A DNA stretch of 64,000 bases from Buxus sempervirens (lineage: Eukaryota; Streptophyta; Magnoliopsida; Buxales; Buxaceae). Shown here piece after piece: positions 10,978-22,392 of this stretch. The stretch's first letter is position 1; every line of letters starts with the position of its first letter. The DNA lies in the NCBI GenBank assembly GCA_947561395.2, contig OX387193.1:28390276-28454275 (forward strand). The letters run 5' to 3'. The notes under the pieces are model-generated. The model was not told the origin of the DNA. It made no database searches and saw only the letters and a program-made list of their open reading frames with translations. A program made the position numbers and the translations under genes.

Positions 10978-12282
10978 ATGCCTCTCAAGAGAAAGTCGAG
11001 AACTGATTCTCCTTCAACATCGTCTCCTCCTGTGAGGTCTCCTCCTGTGAGGGCTTCTCCTGTTATTTCTTCTCCTCCATTGAGACCCCCTTCCCCTTCT
11101 CATTCTTCTGAACCGTTTGTGGGGAATGGTTTATCTGATTTCAATGCATTCTTCAAGCACAAGCCACTTCTTCTGGAAAGGGCCATCAAGCTTGAGTCTT
11201 TTTCTGAATCCCCTTTCTACTCATTGTTTTCGGACAATGGTTGGAAAAAATTTGCTTTACTTGGTGGTTTTGCTTATGCGGACCTGGTCCGAGAATTTTA
11301 CTCTAATCTTCATCATCTCCATCTGGCCAATCAAGGCTCTGTCAAAGCCTATGTCCGGGGAATTTCTTTCGACTTCTCGAAAGAGCTTATTTCCTCTCTT
11401 CTTAAACTGCCTCTTGTTGACTCTCCCTCTTTTAACTTTCTTGAGTCACATACTGATCCTCCTATGGAGTCCATCATTCCTTCTCTAATCGTTCAGGGTG
11501 CTCCTACTTCCATCAAGAACAAGCCCAACTATTTGCCTCATGGCTCTCTTCAAGATTTTCTCCGGATCTTGAATCTGTTTGTATGTGCTTCTCTTGTTCC
11601 ATCTGATCATCACTCAGAGATCTCTCACCCTCGGGCAAGATTTCTTCATGCCATCTGAAACAGAGAAAGTATTTGTATTCCTTCCATTATCTTCCATCAG
11701 ATCCTTCAGTCTCGGAATTTAAAATCCAAGATTGCAGCTCTTCCTTTTGGAATATTCATCTCTTACATGTGTGTTCATCAGGGGGTACTCCCTGATCCGA
11801 CTGAATTGATCATTCATCCACGTCCTCCCAATGCTTCCTCCACTCTGACCCGAAGTAAACGAGCAAGTCCGTTTCGGGTGGTGTCTTCTGAACCCTCCTC
11901 TTCTCAGTCCTCTCTGTCCAGCTCTGATGCTGTGGCTATCATGGAGAAACTGAATTCCATGCAAGCTTCTCAGGAGGCTTTCAATTCAAAGGTTAGGTCT
12001 CACATGCTCATGATGAGCATGTTCAAATCAGAGACCCAAGAGAAGCTGGGGCAATTGGCAAAGGATGTTGATTTTACATGTGGAGAAGTACAAAGGGACG
12101 TTGCTGCTCAGCAACGTATGCAAAATGAAGCGGATCATTTTCTGGAATGCATTCGGAAGACTCAGCTGGAGATGGATCACAAACTCAGTTGGCTGCACTC
12201 CAGATCCCAAGATGCTTACAAGCACTACTCCAGGACTTGGGAACCCAAACCACCCTCCAGAAAGGGGGAGAAATCTGGATGA
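10978..12282 (+). pseudogene. Env-like third ORF of SIRE-type copia element
   Basis: The ATG at 10978 has good context (ttcaccATGcc). The frame runs 435 codons to 12282 with one TGA at 11656-11658, so it encodes a 226-residue N-terminal piece and a downstream remnant. The N-terminus is serine/proline-rich (SPPVRSPPVRASPVISSPP). A globular region follows with GWKKFALLGGFAYADLVREFYSNLHHL and VRGISFDFSKELISSLLKLP. This matches my recollection of the family annotated as 'putative plant transposon protein' (Transposase_32). The C-terminal part (about 11940-12230) looks like a coiled coil with heptads (MEKLNSMQASQEAFNSKV). I see no convincing signal peptide or membrane segment, so 'env-like' describes position only. 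Its role is unknown. Confidence 0.75.
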
Positions 12283-12635
12283 TGTTTCTGTTGATGGTTT
12301 GGCTGGGTTGATGCTGATGCTTGCTGTTTGCTGCTGCCTGTTATTTTTTTTTTTGCTGTGGATATGATGTTTTTTTGTGTTCTGTTCTAGGTGTTTTCTC
12401 CTGAATATGGGTGTATAAGGGGAGTGATAAGTAAGGGGGAGAAAATGTTTGTCTTTCTTGAACTTTGTATATGATTCTGTTATCTGTATATCTTTTGTAA
12501 ATGAATGAAATTCTGGATTTGTCAAAATCATTGTGTCTCTCTTTAACAGTGTGGGTTTAAAATTCTTAAATGGAAATCATCATTAACTGAGGTTGATATT
12601 AAACACTGGTGTAAGGTTGTTGTCAGGCATTTGCC

Positions 12636-12646
12636 AAGGGGGAGAT
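12636..12646 (+). other. Polypurine tract of copia element
   Basis: AAGGGGGAGAT lies directly before the 3' LTR start at 12647. It is the expected plus-strand primer site. Confidence 0.85.
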
Positions 12647-13682
12647 TGTAAGTGTGAAAACTCACACTCCTTTTTATGGCAAATGTTTGACAAATTATGT
12701 CTTCTAATGAAGCTTCAAGATGTGCAGATTAAACAATGAAAATTCAGTGAATTTAGTAAAGAAGAAGAAGTTGATGCCACCACACTGCTACCACGCCCCT
12801 GCCACCCCGCTGGCAGCGCATAAGGGAATTAGTGTTTTGAAAGAAAGGTCCGTGCACATGCCGCTTACTCTCCCGCTAGCAGCTCGCTAGCAGCGCGCTT
12901 TTAACTGATTCAACTTACTCTGAGCGGGACTTGAGTTCGCTACCAGCCGTCTACATCGATCGCTTCACGACGCCACCAGCGTTCGACGCGATCTGAGTTT
13001 TATTCTTTAAATAGACGTGTTGTAATTTTTAATTGTGACTTTTTTCTTTGGATCATTTGGATTTCGAATCTTGAGGTGTTTGAGATTCGATCAAATCTTC
13101 TTTAGAGAGTCGGCGATCGAGTGAGGGGGAGATCTGAGATAGATCGCCTGGAATTGAAGATAGAGGATTCTTCTTCAATTCGGAACTTCATCTGATCGTG
13201 TGATCGCCTGGACTGGTGATCGGCCTTGATTGATGCGTAGGTGGATTCCTACTGCATTGGATCGTCTCAGTGGATTCTGAGAGGATTGCTGCGATCTGGA
13301 TTGATCGTGTTCTGTAGCTTGTGGATTCAAGCTGTGTTGCAGTTCGTGGATTCAAACTGTGGATCACTGGTGAGTGATTGTTTGCGATCTGGACTGATCG
13401 TGTTCTGCAGCTTGTGGATTCAAGTTGTGTTGCAGTTCGTGGATTCTAACTGTGGATTGCTGTTGAGTGAGTCAAATTGTAAAGGTTAAGTATGTACTCC
13501 TTTGTAATTGTCTTTTCATTCAATAGTGGATTTCGAAGGGTTAGTCGCCTCATATAGACTCGAGGTTTTTCCTGAATCTGGATCCAGGTTTCCTCGTATA
13601 ATTCTCTGTGTATTGTTTCCGCATTGTTTAATTCTGAATTGTTATAGATAGTGGACCTATAGAGTAGTCCTCTACTCTTTCA
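12647..13682 (+). repeat. 3' LTR of copia element
   Basis: It has the same length as the 5' LTR and seven substitutions from it. One change breaks an arm of the GC-rich hairpin (12797-12818). It ends TCTTTCA and is followed by the target duplication atgcc. Confidence 0.95.
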
Positions 13683-14244
13683 ATGCCCCACAGTAGAGCT
13701 TCAGATGGCTCATTGGGCAGCCAGTGCCGTCGTATTTCTCGAAATCCAGGCATTTGAACTTAGCCGGTAGGCATACATCGGGGTACATACACAGATCATT
13801 GAAATTAGTGCCCCCGAATGTGTTGACCCCTTTGACGTCTCTCAGTTCCTCCTGGATTGATTCCAGCCTATCGAAGAATTTTTTCTCCATCTCTACCCTC
13901 AGTCTTTCCTTCTTCTTCTCCTTTTCTCTCTCATATTCAGATTCCTCCTCTCGGATCAAAATAGGTTCGGGGATAGGCTGGTGGAATTCAGGTTGAAGGG
14001 GGATAGGTTGAACTGGTGGTGGAATGTCGGCTTGGGGTTGAGCTGGTGGTGGTGCATTATGGGATGATGAAGCCTGGTGAGCCTGAGCCTGAGCCTGGGC
14101 CTGGGCCTGCTGCGCCTGCATCTAGGCTTGCTGGGCCTAATTAGCCAGCAAGGTCTCCAGCAGTTTGGTCATCCCTGCCACTTGCTCTTGTAACTGAGCA
14201 AAGGCTTCTGCAGACACAGTCGATTGTTCTTCGATAGGATTCAT
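13683..14244 (-). pseudogene. gag: Gag N-terminal part of element A
   Basis: The likely start ATG is 14244-14242 (MNPIEEQSTVSAEAFAQL). A glutamine/alanine-rich low-complexity stretch follows, broken by two TAG codons at 14139-14137 and 14124-14122 that sit in a run of glutamines. Then come a proline-rich segment, a charged helix (EREKEKKKERLRVEMEKKF) and the conserved Tat-type gag start (LCMYPDVCLPAKFKCLDFEKYDGTGCPMSHLKLYCGAL). The frame continues at 3666 beyond the copia insertion. Both stops look like single C-to-T changes. Confidence 0.8.
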
Positions 14245-14857
14245 GATGGTAGATCTCAGTCTTTGAGAGCATTGGGGAGCAATGGTTGCAAATAGGAGTC
14301 GAAAACCTTTAAAAAGATGATATCAGTATCCCATTAAAATCATGCTTACACACCTATGAATGCATGCATGCAGGTTTAGTGAACATGAGTTTGGAATTTT
14401 CATTATGTTCATTTTTTTTTTGCTTTTTTGGATTTGTGGTTAAAATAACCTTGTTAAAAGGAGGTGATTGATATGAAAAATATCAATCAAAAGAATTTGT
14501 TGGAGTATTTTAGGGCCCCCAACACGTCCCACAAAAGGGTGATGTGTCTATAGTAAAAGCCTATAGTCAAATCAAGACTTGGAATTACGCAAGCTTCCAA
14601 GGGCTTATGCTTTGGTTGGTGTGAAAAAGACCTACCAATGTTGGAATATTCTAGGGCTTCCAACATATCCCACAAAATATGAGATGCCTACAATAAAATC
14701 TTTTAGACAAATCGAGACTTGGAATTACGCAAGCTTCCAAGGGCTTATGCTTTGGAATTAAGGCTTCCACAACCTCCTGAAATTACGCAGGCTTTCAGGG
14801 GCCTATGAATTTCTAAATTAAGGCTTTAGAAAGCTTATGAAGTTTTGAAAAAGATTT

Positions 14858-15205
14858 GGAATTTCAGGCTTCCAGGGTCCTATGAGTTTCCAATTTAAGG
14901 CTTTAGAAGGCCTATGAAGTTTTGAAAAAGATCTGGAATTTCAGGCTTCCAGGGTCCTATGAGTTTCCAAATTCAGGCTTTAGAAGGCCTATGAAGTTTT
15001 GAAAAAGATCTGGAATTTCAGGCTTCCAAGGTCCTATGAGTTTCCGAATTCATTTTTTAAAAGGCCTATGAGATTTTGAAAAAGATCTGGAATTTCAGGC
15101 TTCCAGGGTCCTATAAGTTTCCAAATTCAGGCTTTAGAAGGCCTATGAAGTTTTGAAAAAGATCTGGAATTTTAGGCTTCCAAGGTCCTATGAGTTGATT
15201 TTCTG
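14858..15205. repeat. 77-bp tandem repeat in leader of element A
   Basis: Units start with ggaattt at 14858, 14935, 15012, 15089 and 15166, exactly 77 bp apart. Each unit is two related halves of about 38 bp (a 'caggcttccagggtcctatgag' half and a 'caggctttagaaggcctatgaag' half). More diverged halves extend back to about 14578. Confidence 0.9.
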
Positions 15206-15935
15206 AAATTCCAAGGCTTTCAGAGGCCTAAAATATTTTAATTCCCCCCCCCCCCCCCCCAAGTGTTTTGAGTTACAAAGAGACTCAATGATTTATTTGA
15301 AATTTTCTTTTATTCAATTTGCTTTGAATTCAAAGGTTTCCAAGTGACTCATGATTTGCTCTTTAGAAGAAATCTTAAAAATTTGAACACTTTATGATTA
15401 AAGATTTCTTATTAGAGATTGATTTTTTGATTGGAATCTGCCTCATTTTAAAAGAGCTGAGCTTCCTTTATTTTATCCTTGAATTGGATTGCACTTTTAA
15501 GCTTAAAACTTGTTTTGGAAGCTTATTGTGATTTCCAAGTTCAATTCTTATAGTTGAAGTATGATTATGGTTGGTTGGTTTGAGCCAATTCTTTTTAACC
15601 ATTGACTTCGCTTGAGATGGATTAAGTGTTCAAATTAGGTGAAAAAGGCCTAAGATGAGCTTAACCCTTAAATTAAGGTGCTTGACCTGATTTCTGTTTT
15701 AAACAAACTTTTACTTTGTCATTTTCACCCCTTAGCTGAGCCAATTTGCTTATTTTAGATGAAAATGTCAAATAATTTTGATCCCTTGATTTGGGTGAAT
15801 TTGGAAGGATTTATGTGCCAATTGCCCTTATGGAACCCTTGGCCATTTGCTTATATCACTTAGGGATGAAAGGACCCAGGACTGTTTGTTAAGCATGTCT
15901 AGAATTGAGTTATGGCTTAAAACTGTATACCCAGA

Positions 15936-16009
15936 GCGGTTTGGCTTCAACCGCACCTATGCTACGGTTGCAGTTAAAAATGCAGCAAACCGCATATTCA
16001 GGGCGGTTT
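15936..16009. repeat. AACCGC/GCGGTT hairpins in leader of element A
   Basis: Two inverted repeats: 15936-15954 (gcggttt...aaccgc) and 15987-16009 (aaaccgc-atattcag-ggcggttt). They carry the same arm motif as the cluster in this element's LTR at 19630-19898. Confidence 0.6.
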
Positions 16010-17572
16010 TAAGCCAGAAGCAGATTTTCAGATTTTTTCTTTTCCCAATTGACTTTATTAGTTTGATTATTTGTCCAAACTCACAATTCACCATTGGGTG
16101 GCTTCTGGACTGCCCCAAATTGGGCATTTGACACATCAATTGCTTATAATAACACATGTATTTCATGAACCTTATGAGATTAAACAAGGGTACTACAAAT
16201 ATATACAAAAAGACTCCTTACAATAAAGGAAATGAAATAAAATACAAATTTGCCTTCAAGGGCATGAAACAAAAATACAATTTTGCCTTCTTCGGCTTGA
16301 AAAGAGGAGAAAATTCCTAAACTAAAATTAGGGAATGCCTTCTGTACCAGCAGCTCCTAGGTGTCATTCCCACACAACTTTCTTGCAAAAAAGAGGATTC
16401 GTAATATTTAAACAAAGGAGGGCCTAGGCTCCCACCAAAATGGACACCCAATGCATGGATTTTGGACTTTGGGTTGCCTCCTATGGGCATTTGGGTAGAA
16501 TGACACCTAAGAAGAGTTAAAACTCTTCCTACGGGCTACACCAATCCTAGGATACAGCCGCTTTGGGAAAGACAAAATCCCAACAAAATGGACACCATGA
16601 CCATGACTTTACAAGGTGTGAAGGCAATCATAAAAAATGGTATTGACATTACCTTGTTACCTCATGTTTACCTTCAACATAGTATCTATATCATACCTTG
16701 GATCACCTGAGCCATGCAAAATGGCCTTTCCTCAATTACAAACCCTTTCCCCATCGTATTTGGTTTACTTTGGCCAAAAACGTGTTTCTCCACCTTCAAG
16801 CATGGGGGTTCTGGGTTTTGGCATATCAGCAACTTAGAGCTCAAGCCTAGTGTATGACCAGAATTCTAGATCCACCATGTTAAAGCTTCTACGATGAATG
16901 TTTTCACTTTCGCTTTCCGAAGTAACGACCTCGGTGCGCCAAGCTACACACTTTCGTGTTCAACTTCCTATAGGTGATAGGTAGGTTGTGTAAAAAAATG
17001 AAAAAGGTGCACAAGCACATTTGAAAAAGTGGGTCACATTCATCACAACATCCCACCCTTGCCACTCTTTTTTCGAAGCCATGCAAAGACAACCATATTC
17101 ACCAAGGCATGATATAGAGATCATATGAGATACATAAACACAAACATCAAGGTAATTTTTAAAAAAACACCTAGCATGCTTAATCTAAACATGTATTCAC
17201 ACAAATAACATACAAACATGGAAGCATGTTATCATGTTATATAAAATAGCATTCAATCATGGTAAGCATGTTTGACACCTACCAAACGTCTCTAAAAAAT
17301 TATCATCTCATTCTTATGATATTAAATCCTAAATCAAAACATGCTACCATAGAAACATGGCAATCTAGCATGGTCGGACTATGTGGGCCTCCTAAACATG
17401 GTTCTAAATACAACCAAGCACACACATCATATGCCCTATTTCCATGGGTCTCATACTCTCTAAAACAGAAGCACACAAATCCAATATGCTTGTCACAAAC
17501 AAACGAAATAGCAAACAACCAAAAAGATCAACAAAACATGATCAAACAAATAGACATGGCTCAATTCCACTA

Positions 17573-17590
17573 TCCCCAGCAGAGTCGCCA
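17573..17590 (-). other. Primer binding site of element A
   Basis: On the minus strand, TGGCGACTCTGCTGGGGA begins two bases after the LTR end (...GTCTCACA). It is the tRNA-Arg-type primer site characteristic of Ogre-like gypsy elements, from family knowledge. Confidence 0.85.
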
Positions 17591-19421
17591 GTTGTGAGAC
17601 ATGGAAATGTCACCTAAATGACTTCCGAATCATCACACGGGGGTTCATAAAAAAATGGAGTCGCCACCATTCAAGTTAAGGTGTGAATGGACACAAAAGG
17701 GATCATGAATGCCAAATAGAGCCAAAGTAGCTCTAATTAAAGGAAAAAATGCAAAGATCGGGTAAGGGGAATTAGTTATGAGCAAGGGAAGGTGTTAGGC
17801 ACCCCCGCTCATCCGTACAAGACGGTTACCACATGCTTGTCATGCTCAAAGGACTGTTTGCTAATCACAATAAACAGAGAATTGCTTGAAAGCAAGCAAA
17901 TATGTGCGTGATTCTTCCACATGAGTGGTCCAATAAATATGGACTCTCTCTATGGCTATATCACTTCTAAGACTTCATGAGAGAATGAAAATCAAAGTAA
18001 AAATTGAGAAAAACTAAGCCAAAGCAAATCTGGAAAAATCAGACCACAAAAGCTTGAAAGCTTGGATCACTCATAAATCTCTTGATTCAAACTCAAATCA
18101 AATGAAACCAAAGCCATTAGAAAGCTGGTATGAAGTAGGATATTTATTAAAAAAATCAGCTCAATCTGATTTAAAATGAAAGAGAAATACACTATTAAAA
18201 TCTGCTGCTATAAATCAGAAAAAGCGGCGAGTAGGCATTTTTTAAGTTCTATTCGTGGAGTTTGGCTCCATATAAATCCGTAAAAACTTGCATGGATGAA
18301 GTAGGAGGTGCCATCTTTCAGACAAAATAGGCCTCACACCAAACTCCATCCGTTTGTGACTTGTGTGACCTCTTGAACATGCCTAGAGGATCATAGATTA
18401 ACCCAGAACTCTATTACAGAGCCACTCTAAGTCAATCAAACACACAAGCCATAAATCAAAACAAAATCTTATGAAACCAATTGGACTCGAAAATAGACTC
18501 CTCAAGGAAAATACAGAGATTGAAATCACTTGAAACGGATAAAAAACGAGCAAACAGTCCTCAATCAAAGCAACAAGTTCAGCAATCTGGACTCAACTGT
18601 CTTGCCGAATTTGAACAGATGGCATCAAAAATTGGCTTTATAGAAATTAATGAAAATTTCCAGCTATAAACTAGACAGTCTCATCTATCACATGTCTTTA
18701 GAATCACTCAAAAATTCATCCGGATGACGAAGTTATGAGCATTCTAAGACAGGCTACAGATGCTGTCCTGTTTTTGAAAACCTTGATTAAAAATGGAAAA
18801 CTAGTGCATGTGTGCAAATGAATTCGACCAAAACAACTTGAAATCATGAAAAACATTCTCATGAAGTCCTAAAAGTTCATTCTAAGGCTTGAGATCTCAG
18901 ATTTTCCATATTGAACATGGAGAATCCAAGATCTAGCCTATACTTGAAAAACAGTGAAAAGTGTGTGAAACAGTGGAAATCAACATTTCTACGAGAAAAC
19001 AAAGATCATATGCTATAGAGAGCATTGATCAGGATGTTTTCTCCACATTCAAAACACAACTAATTCAGAGAAGCAATCATAGGTGCAAAATAACCAGCAT
19101 GCTCTTCATCACTTGAAGGTTCTAAGCCTAGAGGATCTATTCCAACTTCTTTTTCCCAGGTTCTCTCTTCACGTTTTACGGCTAGAGAGGATTCCTAGAT
19201 ACTTTGGAAGAGGTTTGGGGCTACAAACCAACACAAAGTGGCCCTACACTACAGAAAGGTAGAAGTTGGGAGTTAAAATGTACAGAGGAAGCAAGAAAAC
19301 CAAATGGAGCTTTACCTTTAGTAGCTTGAGCTTTGAGTAGACAATCCAACAGAGTTTCCCTTCTTCTTTGCAGAGCTTCAATGCTTCAAATTTTCAGCCA
19401 TTTGCAAGAGGAGGACCCCTC

Positions 19422-19429
19422 TATTTATA
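19422..19429 (-). promoter_or_regulatory. TATA box of element A LTR
   Basis: Minus strand CTATAAATAG. It lies about 580 bp from the LTR start and 200-470 bp downstream of the hairpin cluster, a normal place for an LTR core promoter. Confidence 0.65.
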
Positions 19430-19629
19430 GGCATAGCCATGGGTAGGAAAGTCCCAAGGGCATGCCAATAAACCCTTCTAGATTATTCCAATTCAAGTTA
19501 AAGGCTTGAATTGGTGTAAATCTACAAGTTTCGGAGGGTAAAATGGGGAGTTCAAACCTCCAAGAGAGAGGTAAAATGCGTAAATAAGACTCAGAAATCG
19601 AGTCATTTTGCAAATGCACGAAACAAGCA

Positions 19630-19898
19630 AAACCGCATACACAGTGCGGTTTGAGCCAAACCGCCACTCTATATACGGTTTCAATGCAAACTCACCTCAA
19701 CCGCACATACAGGGCGGTTTGAATTCAGTTACGCTCCTAATGATTGCTGTCGAAGTGGCCTAACGGCCTAAGCTTCTAGAAGCCACGTGGCAGCTCACGC
19801 AAGAAGCATGAACTTCAACCGTGCTGTACGCACGGTCGCAACCGTATACACAGGGCGGTTGAGACCAAATTAACAAAAACCGCATGTACAGTGCGGTT
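19630..19898. repeat. Cluster of six AACCGC...GCGGTT hairpins in U3 of A
   Basis: Inverted repeats at 19630-19652, 19658-19681, 19699-19720, 19818-19836, 19840-19860 and 19877-19898. The arms are AACCG(C/T)(A) and (T)(G/A)CGGTT, 5-8 bp of pairing, around a 7-9 nt loop that usually contains TAYACAG. In the 19818-19836 unit the arms change together (accgtgc/gcacggt). Confidence 0.8.
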
Positions 19899-22392
19899 AG
19901 CACCTCTTTTGAGTATTTTTTACACTTGTCAAAGCTCAAATAAAACATTTAAAATTCATTTTGATTGTTCTCTCACATTGAAGTGCAATTTGGGGTGTCT
20001 ACAGGGTGTTTCCCCAAATCCCACTAAATCGACCATCGCAGATTGTTTCTGTGGCACTTTAAGTGGAGTTTTTAAAAGCGCCGGTAATAAGTATGGTTTT
20101 TACTTGCGCCAAACACCCCTGTTCTTCAAAAGCGTGTTTTGACTATAAACCGCCGATAATATTTTTATACTTTTCTCACCCTCTTAATAAGCCAATCGCC
20201 CATTTTTATATTATATATTTATTTTGGGCGCTCTCGATCATCCAAAATACAAAGTCAGCCGGAAATTGAACAAAAGAAAACTACAAAATCTCACATCTAT
20301 ATATCAAAATAAAACGAAAATAAAAGATTTAAAGGACATATACGCTGTGTGCACTTAGCCAGAAGACTAACAAAGAGACTAAAGAATTCAAACATGGGAT
20401 ATACAGAGCATCTGTTTTCTCATATTTAGAGGCAATTTTCTAGAGTTTTTGCTCGGATCCAAATGGCCTGGTCTCACGGGTTCACGATATTCCTGGGCAT
20501 TGATGGCCTCCATTCCCTCTGTAATTGGTGTTGCGACGCCTTCTGCTCTACCCACATCATGGAATTTCTTGCACTATTATTGACGATTCAACGACATCAA
20601 TCGCCCTTTCTGCATTTCCTGCAATTCCTACCAATGGAAAATTTCAGAATTAGAAACCCGTTTGCACATTTTACAATTACATCTAACAGTGGGAACTGTT
20701 ATCCGTTAAGGCCGCCAATGAACATGGGACAGAAAACTACACCTTTTCGCCTTTACCAAAAGAAAAAAGGATCCCAAGCAAAAGCAACTCCTGAATAAAA
20801 AACAAAATGATAAGCAAATCTTGGGAGTGGCAAATAACCACACGTGAAAATTCTCATTTCTCAGGGCACATAAGACATTACTGGCAAAAAAAAAAGGGAT
20901 AAAAGGAAAAAGAAGAGAAAAAATACCCATAGAACATGGAGAAAAGGCCTCTCTAACCACCATTTACACTCTTTTTTTCCCATTATTTCTGAACAAAAAG
21001 GAAAGTGCAAGAAAAAAGAAAAAGAAAAGGAGAAAAGGACAGCATGCTTCCACTATCCACTGTACATTGCAACCAAGTGCATACATCCTTGGCGTCATAT
21101 CATCTCAGATCACTACCCATAGAACATGGAGAAAGATAAGAGAAATAGCAAAAACACAGGAGTTCAACAATAGAAAAAAATACTCACCTACTCCTGAATC
21201 GAATTACTACGTCTAGGTTCATTCTCTTCTGGAATGTTTCCGTATATACAATTTCTCGGTAAACTTAGCGACTCTAAAAGTTTGCAATGTTGCAGAGAGG
21301 AGTGGGGATGGTTCTGGCGAAATTGTTGAAAGAGAGAATCAAGGAGTGAAGGTTCGCCAAAGACTCAAAGAAAATAAACACAGCAGAAATAATTGCACAT
21401 ATCAAATGTGTTCAATCCCAATAGATAATTGGGTTTATGCTTACCTGCATATGTATGCTGCAAAATCTTGAATCCATTGTTGGTTCAGTAGTTCCTCTAT
21501 CTTGAACTCAACAAATTGAAAAATTTTTGCTGCATATGAATGCACCAACTCCAACTGATGAAGCACTAGGACCTACCAAGAAATCCCAAACACATTCATT
21601 GAAAGGACCCATCAAGCTAAACTATTAATCTAATTAAACAAAACCATAAAAAGATTTCTCATCATATTCTACCCTCAAGTAAAAGAATAGAAAAGAAAAG
21701 CTTCTTCTATATATGTGCAAATGAACTACCTCCATTAAGCCAGAGAACCAGATGCTTTATATATAGGCCTGTTTCTGCTTCAACAAGATAGTAAAATAGA
21801 TGCCTCTGCTGTTTCTCATCCACGGTAATAATAAAAAACATAAGATAAGAGTGCTGAAGTAAAGAAACAAAAAAGAACAATTTATAGAGATTCAAAAAGT
21901 GTCATTAGATCAGCGTCCAAAATGTTATAAGAAATAACCCGTGAATCTAATTCAAGTGCAGAAATTTCTATTGTTCCCAAATGTGCATGAAGAAATTTTT
22001 GTAGTTCCTAAAATTTCTATTGTCCCAAAAGTGAAGGTTGCAAAAAAATTCTGTAGTTCCTTATTAGATTCGCTTGACGTAGCTTGCAAAAAATGCTCTT
22101 CACATTGCACCTACAAAACCCAGGTTTTAATAATCTTATCACATAACAATGAAGCAACTACTAGAAAATAAGTTGAAAAAAATTCAAAATATATATTTAG
22201 AGGGCTGTTGAAAATAAATTCAAGAAACACTTACATAGTATGAAGGCTGAACTAGCTAGGTCCAGCAACATCGTTAGGTAAAGGGGATGGTCCGCACTAT
22301 CATTTTAGAATGTTTAGTTATTATACGATGGATTTTGGAAGTTTGAAAGAAATATATGAGCAAATAAATTGTAGGAGACTTGTTGAGACTAC

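Larger units (their letters stand above)
3667..13682 (+). mobile_element. Full-length SIRE/Maximus-like Ty1/copia retrotransposon
   Basis: The element is 10,016 bp. Its two LTRs are each 1,036 bp (3667-4702 and 12647-13682) and align without gaps. I counted seven substitutions between them, about 0.7 percent, so the insertion is young. The 5-bp target duplication atgcc is at 3662-3666 and 13683-13687. The internal order is PBS, gag-pol, a ~1.2-kb spacer, a promoter-like block, an env-like ORF and a polypurine tract. Size, two gag knuckles, a long gag coiled coil and a third ORF downstream of pol fit the SIRE/Maximus lineage. It sits in the gag gene of element A; removing it and one duplication copy restores the A frame exactly. 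Stops and a frameshift make it non-autonomous. Confidence 0.95.
14245..17572 (-). other. Long untranslated leader of element A
   Basis: This 3.3-kb region lies between PBS and gag on the minus strand. No convincing ORF is seen. It holds the 77-bp tandem repeat (14858-15205), more degenerate related units (14500-14857), an 18-19 bp poly-C run at about 15243-15261, and two GCGGTT/AACCGC hairpins (15936-16009). Ogre elements often carry an extra ORF here; none survives in this copy. Confidence 0.6.
1584..20003 (-). mobile_element. Tat/Ogre-type Ty3/gypsy retrotransposon A, 5' part
   Basis: The element reads on the minus strand. Its 5' LTR is 20003-17593, the PBS 17590-17573, the leader 17572-14245, and gag to the start of protease 14244-1584. 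The copia element (3667-13682) splits gag, and LTR E interrupts protease at 1583. The rest of pol and the 3' LTR are outside the window. The PBS (TGGCGACTCTGCTGGGGA) fits the tRNA-Arg type used by Ogre-like elements. The gag knuckle of form C-x2-H-x5-H-x4-C and the DNGSALNVCP protease site fit the Tat lineage. The element lies in CACTA sequence, which resumes at 20004; the target duplication cannot be tested because the other end is missing. Confidence 0.85.
17593..20003 (-). repeat. 5' LTR of element A (minus strand)
   Basis: The 2,411-bp LTR reads TGTAGACACCCC (from 20003) to ATGTCTCACA (17593) on the minus strand. Its PBS-proximal end carries a gagtcgccacc block shared with the LTRs of B and F. 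A TATA box is at 19429-19422, so U3 is about 20003-19400 and the R/U5 side is the rest. U3 holds six short hairpins. Confidence 0.85.

Noticed and set aside
20391..20800. Possible second CACTA gene on the plus strand (frame with MAWSHGFTIFLG)
   Set aside because: No similarity to known CACTA proteins, opposite strand to TNP2, and no continuing exons.
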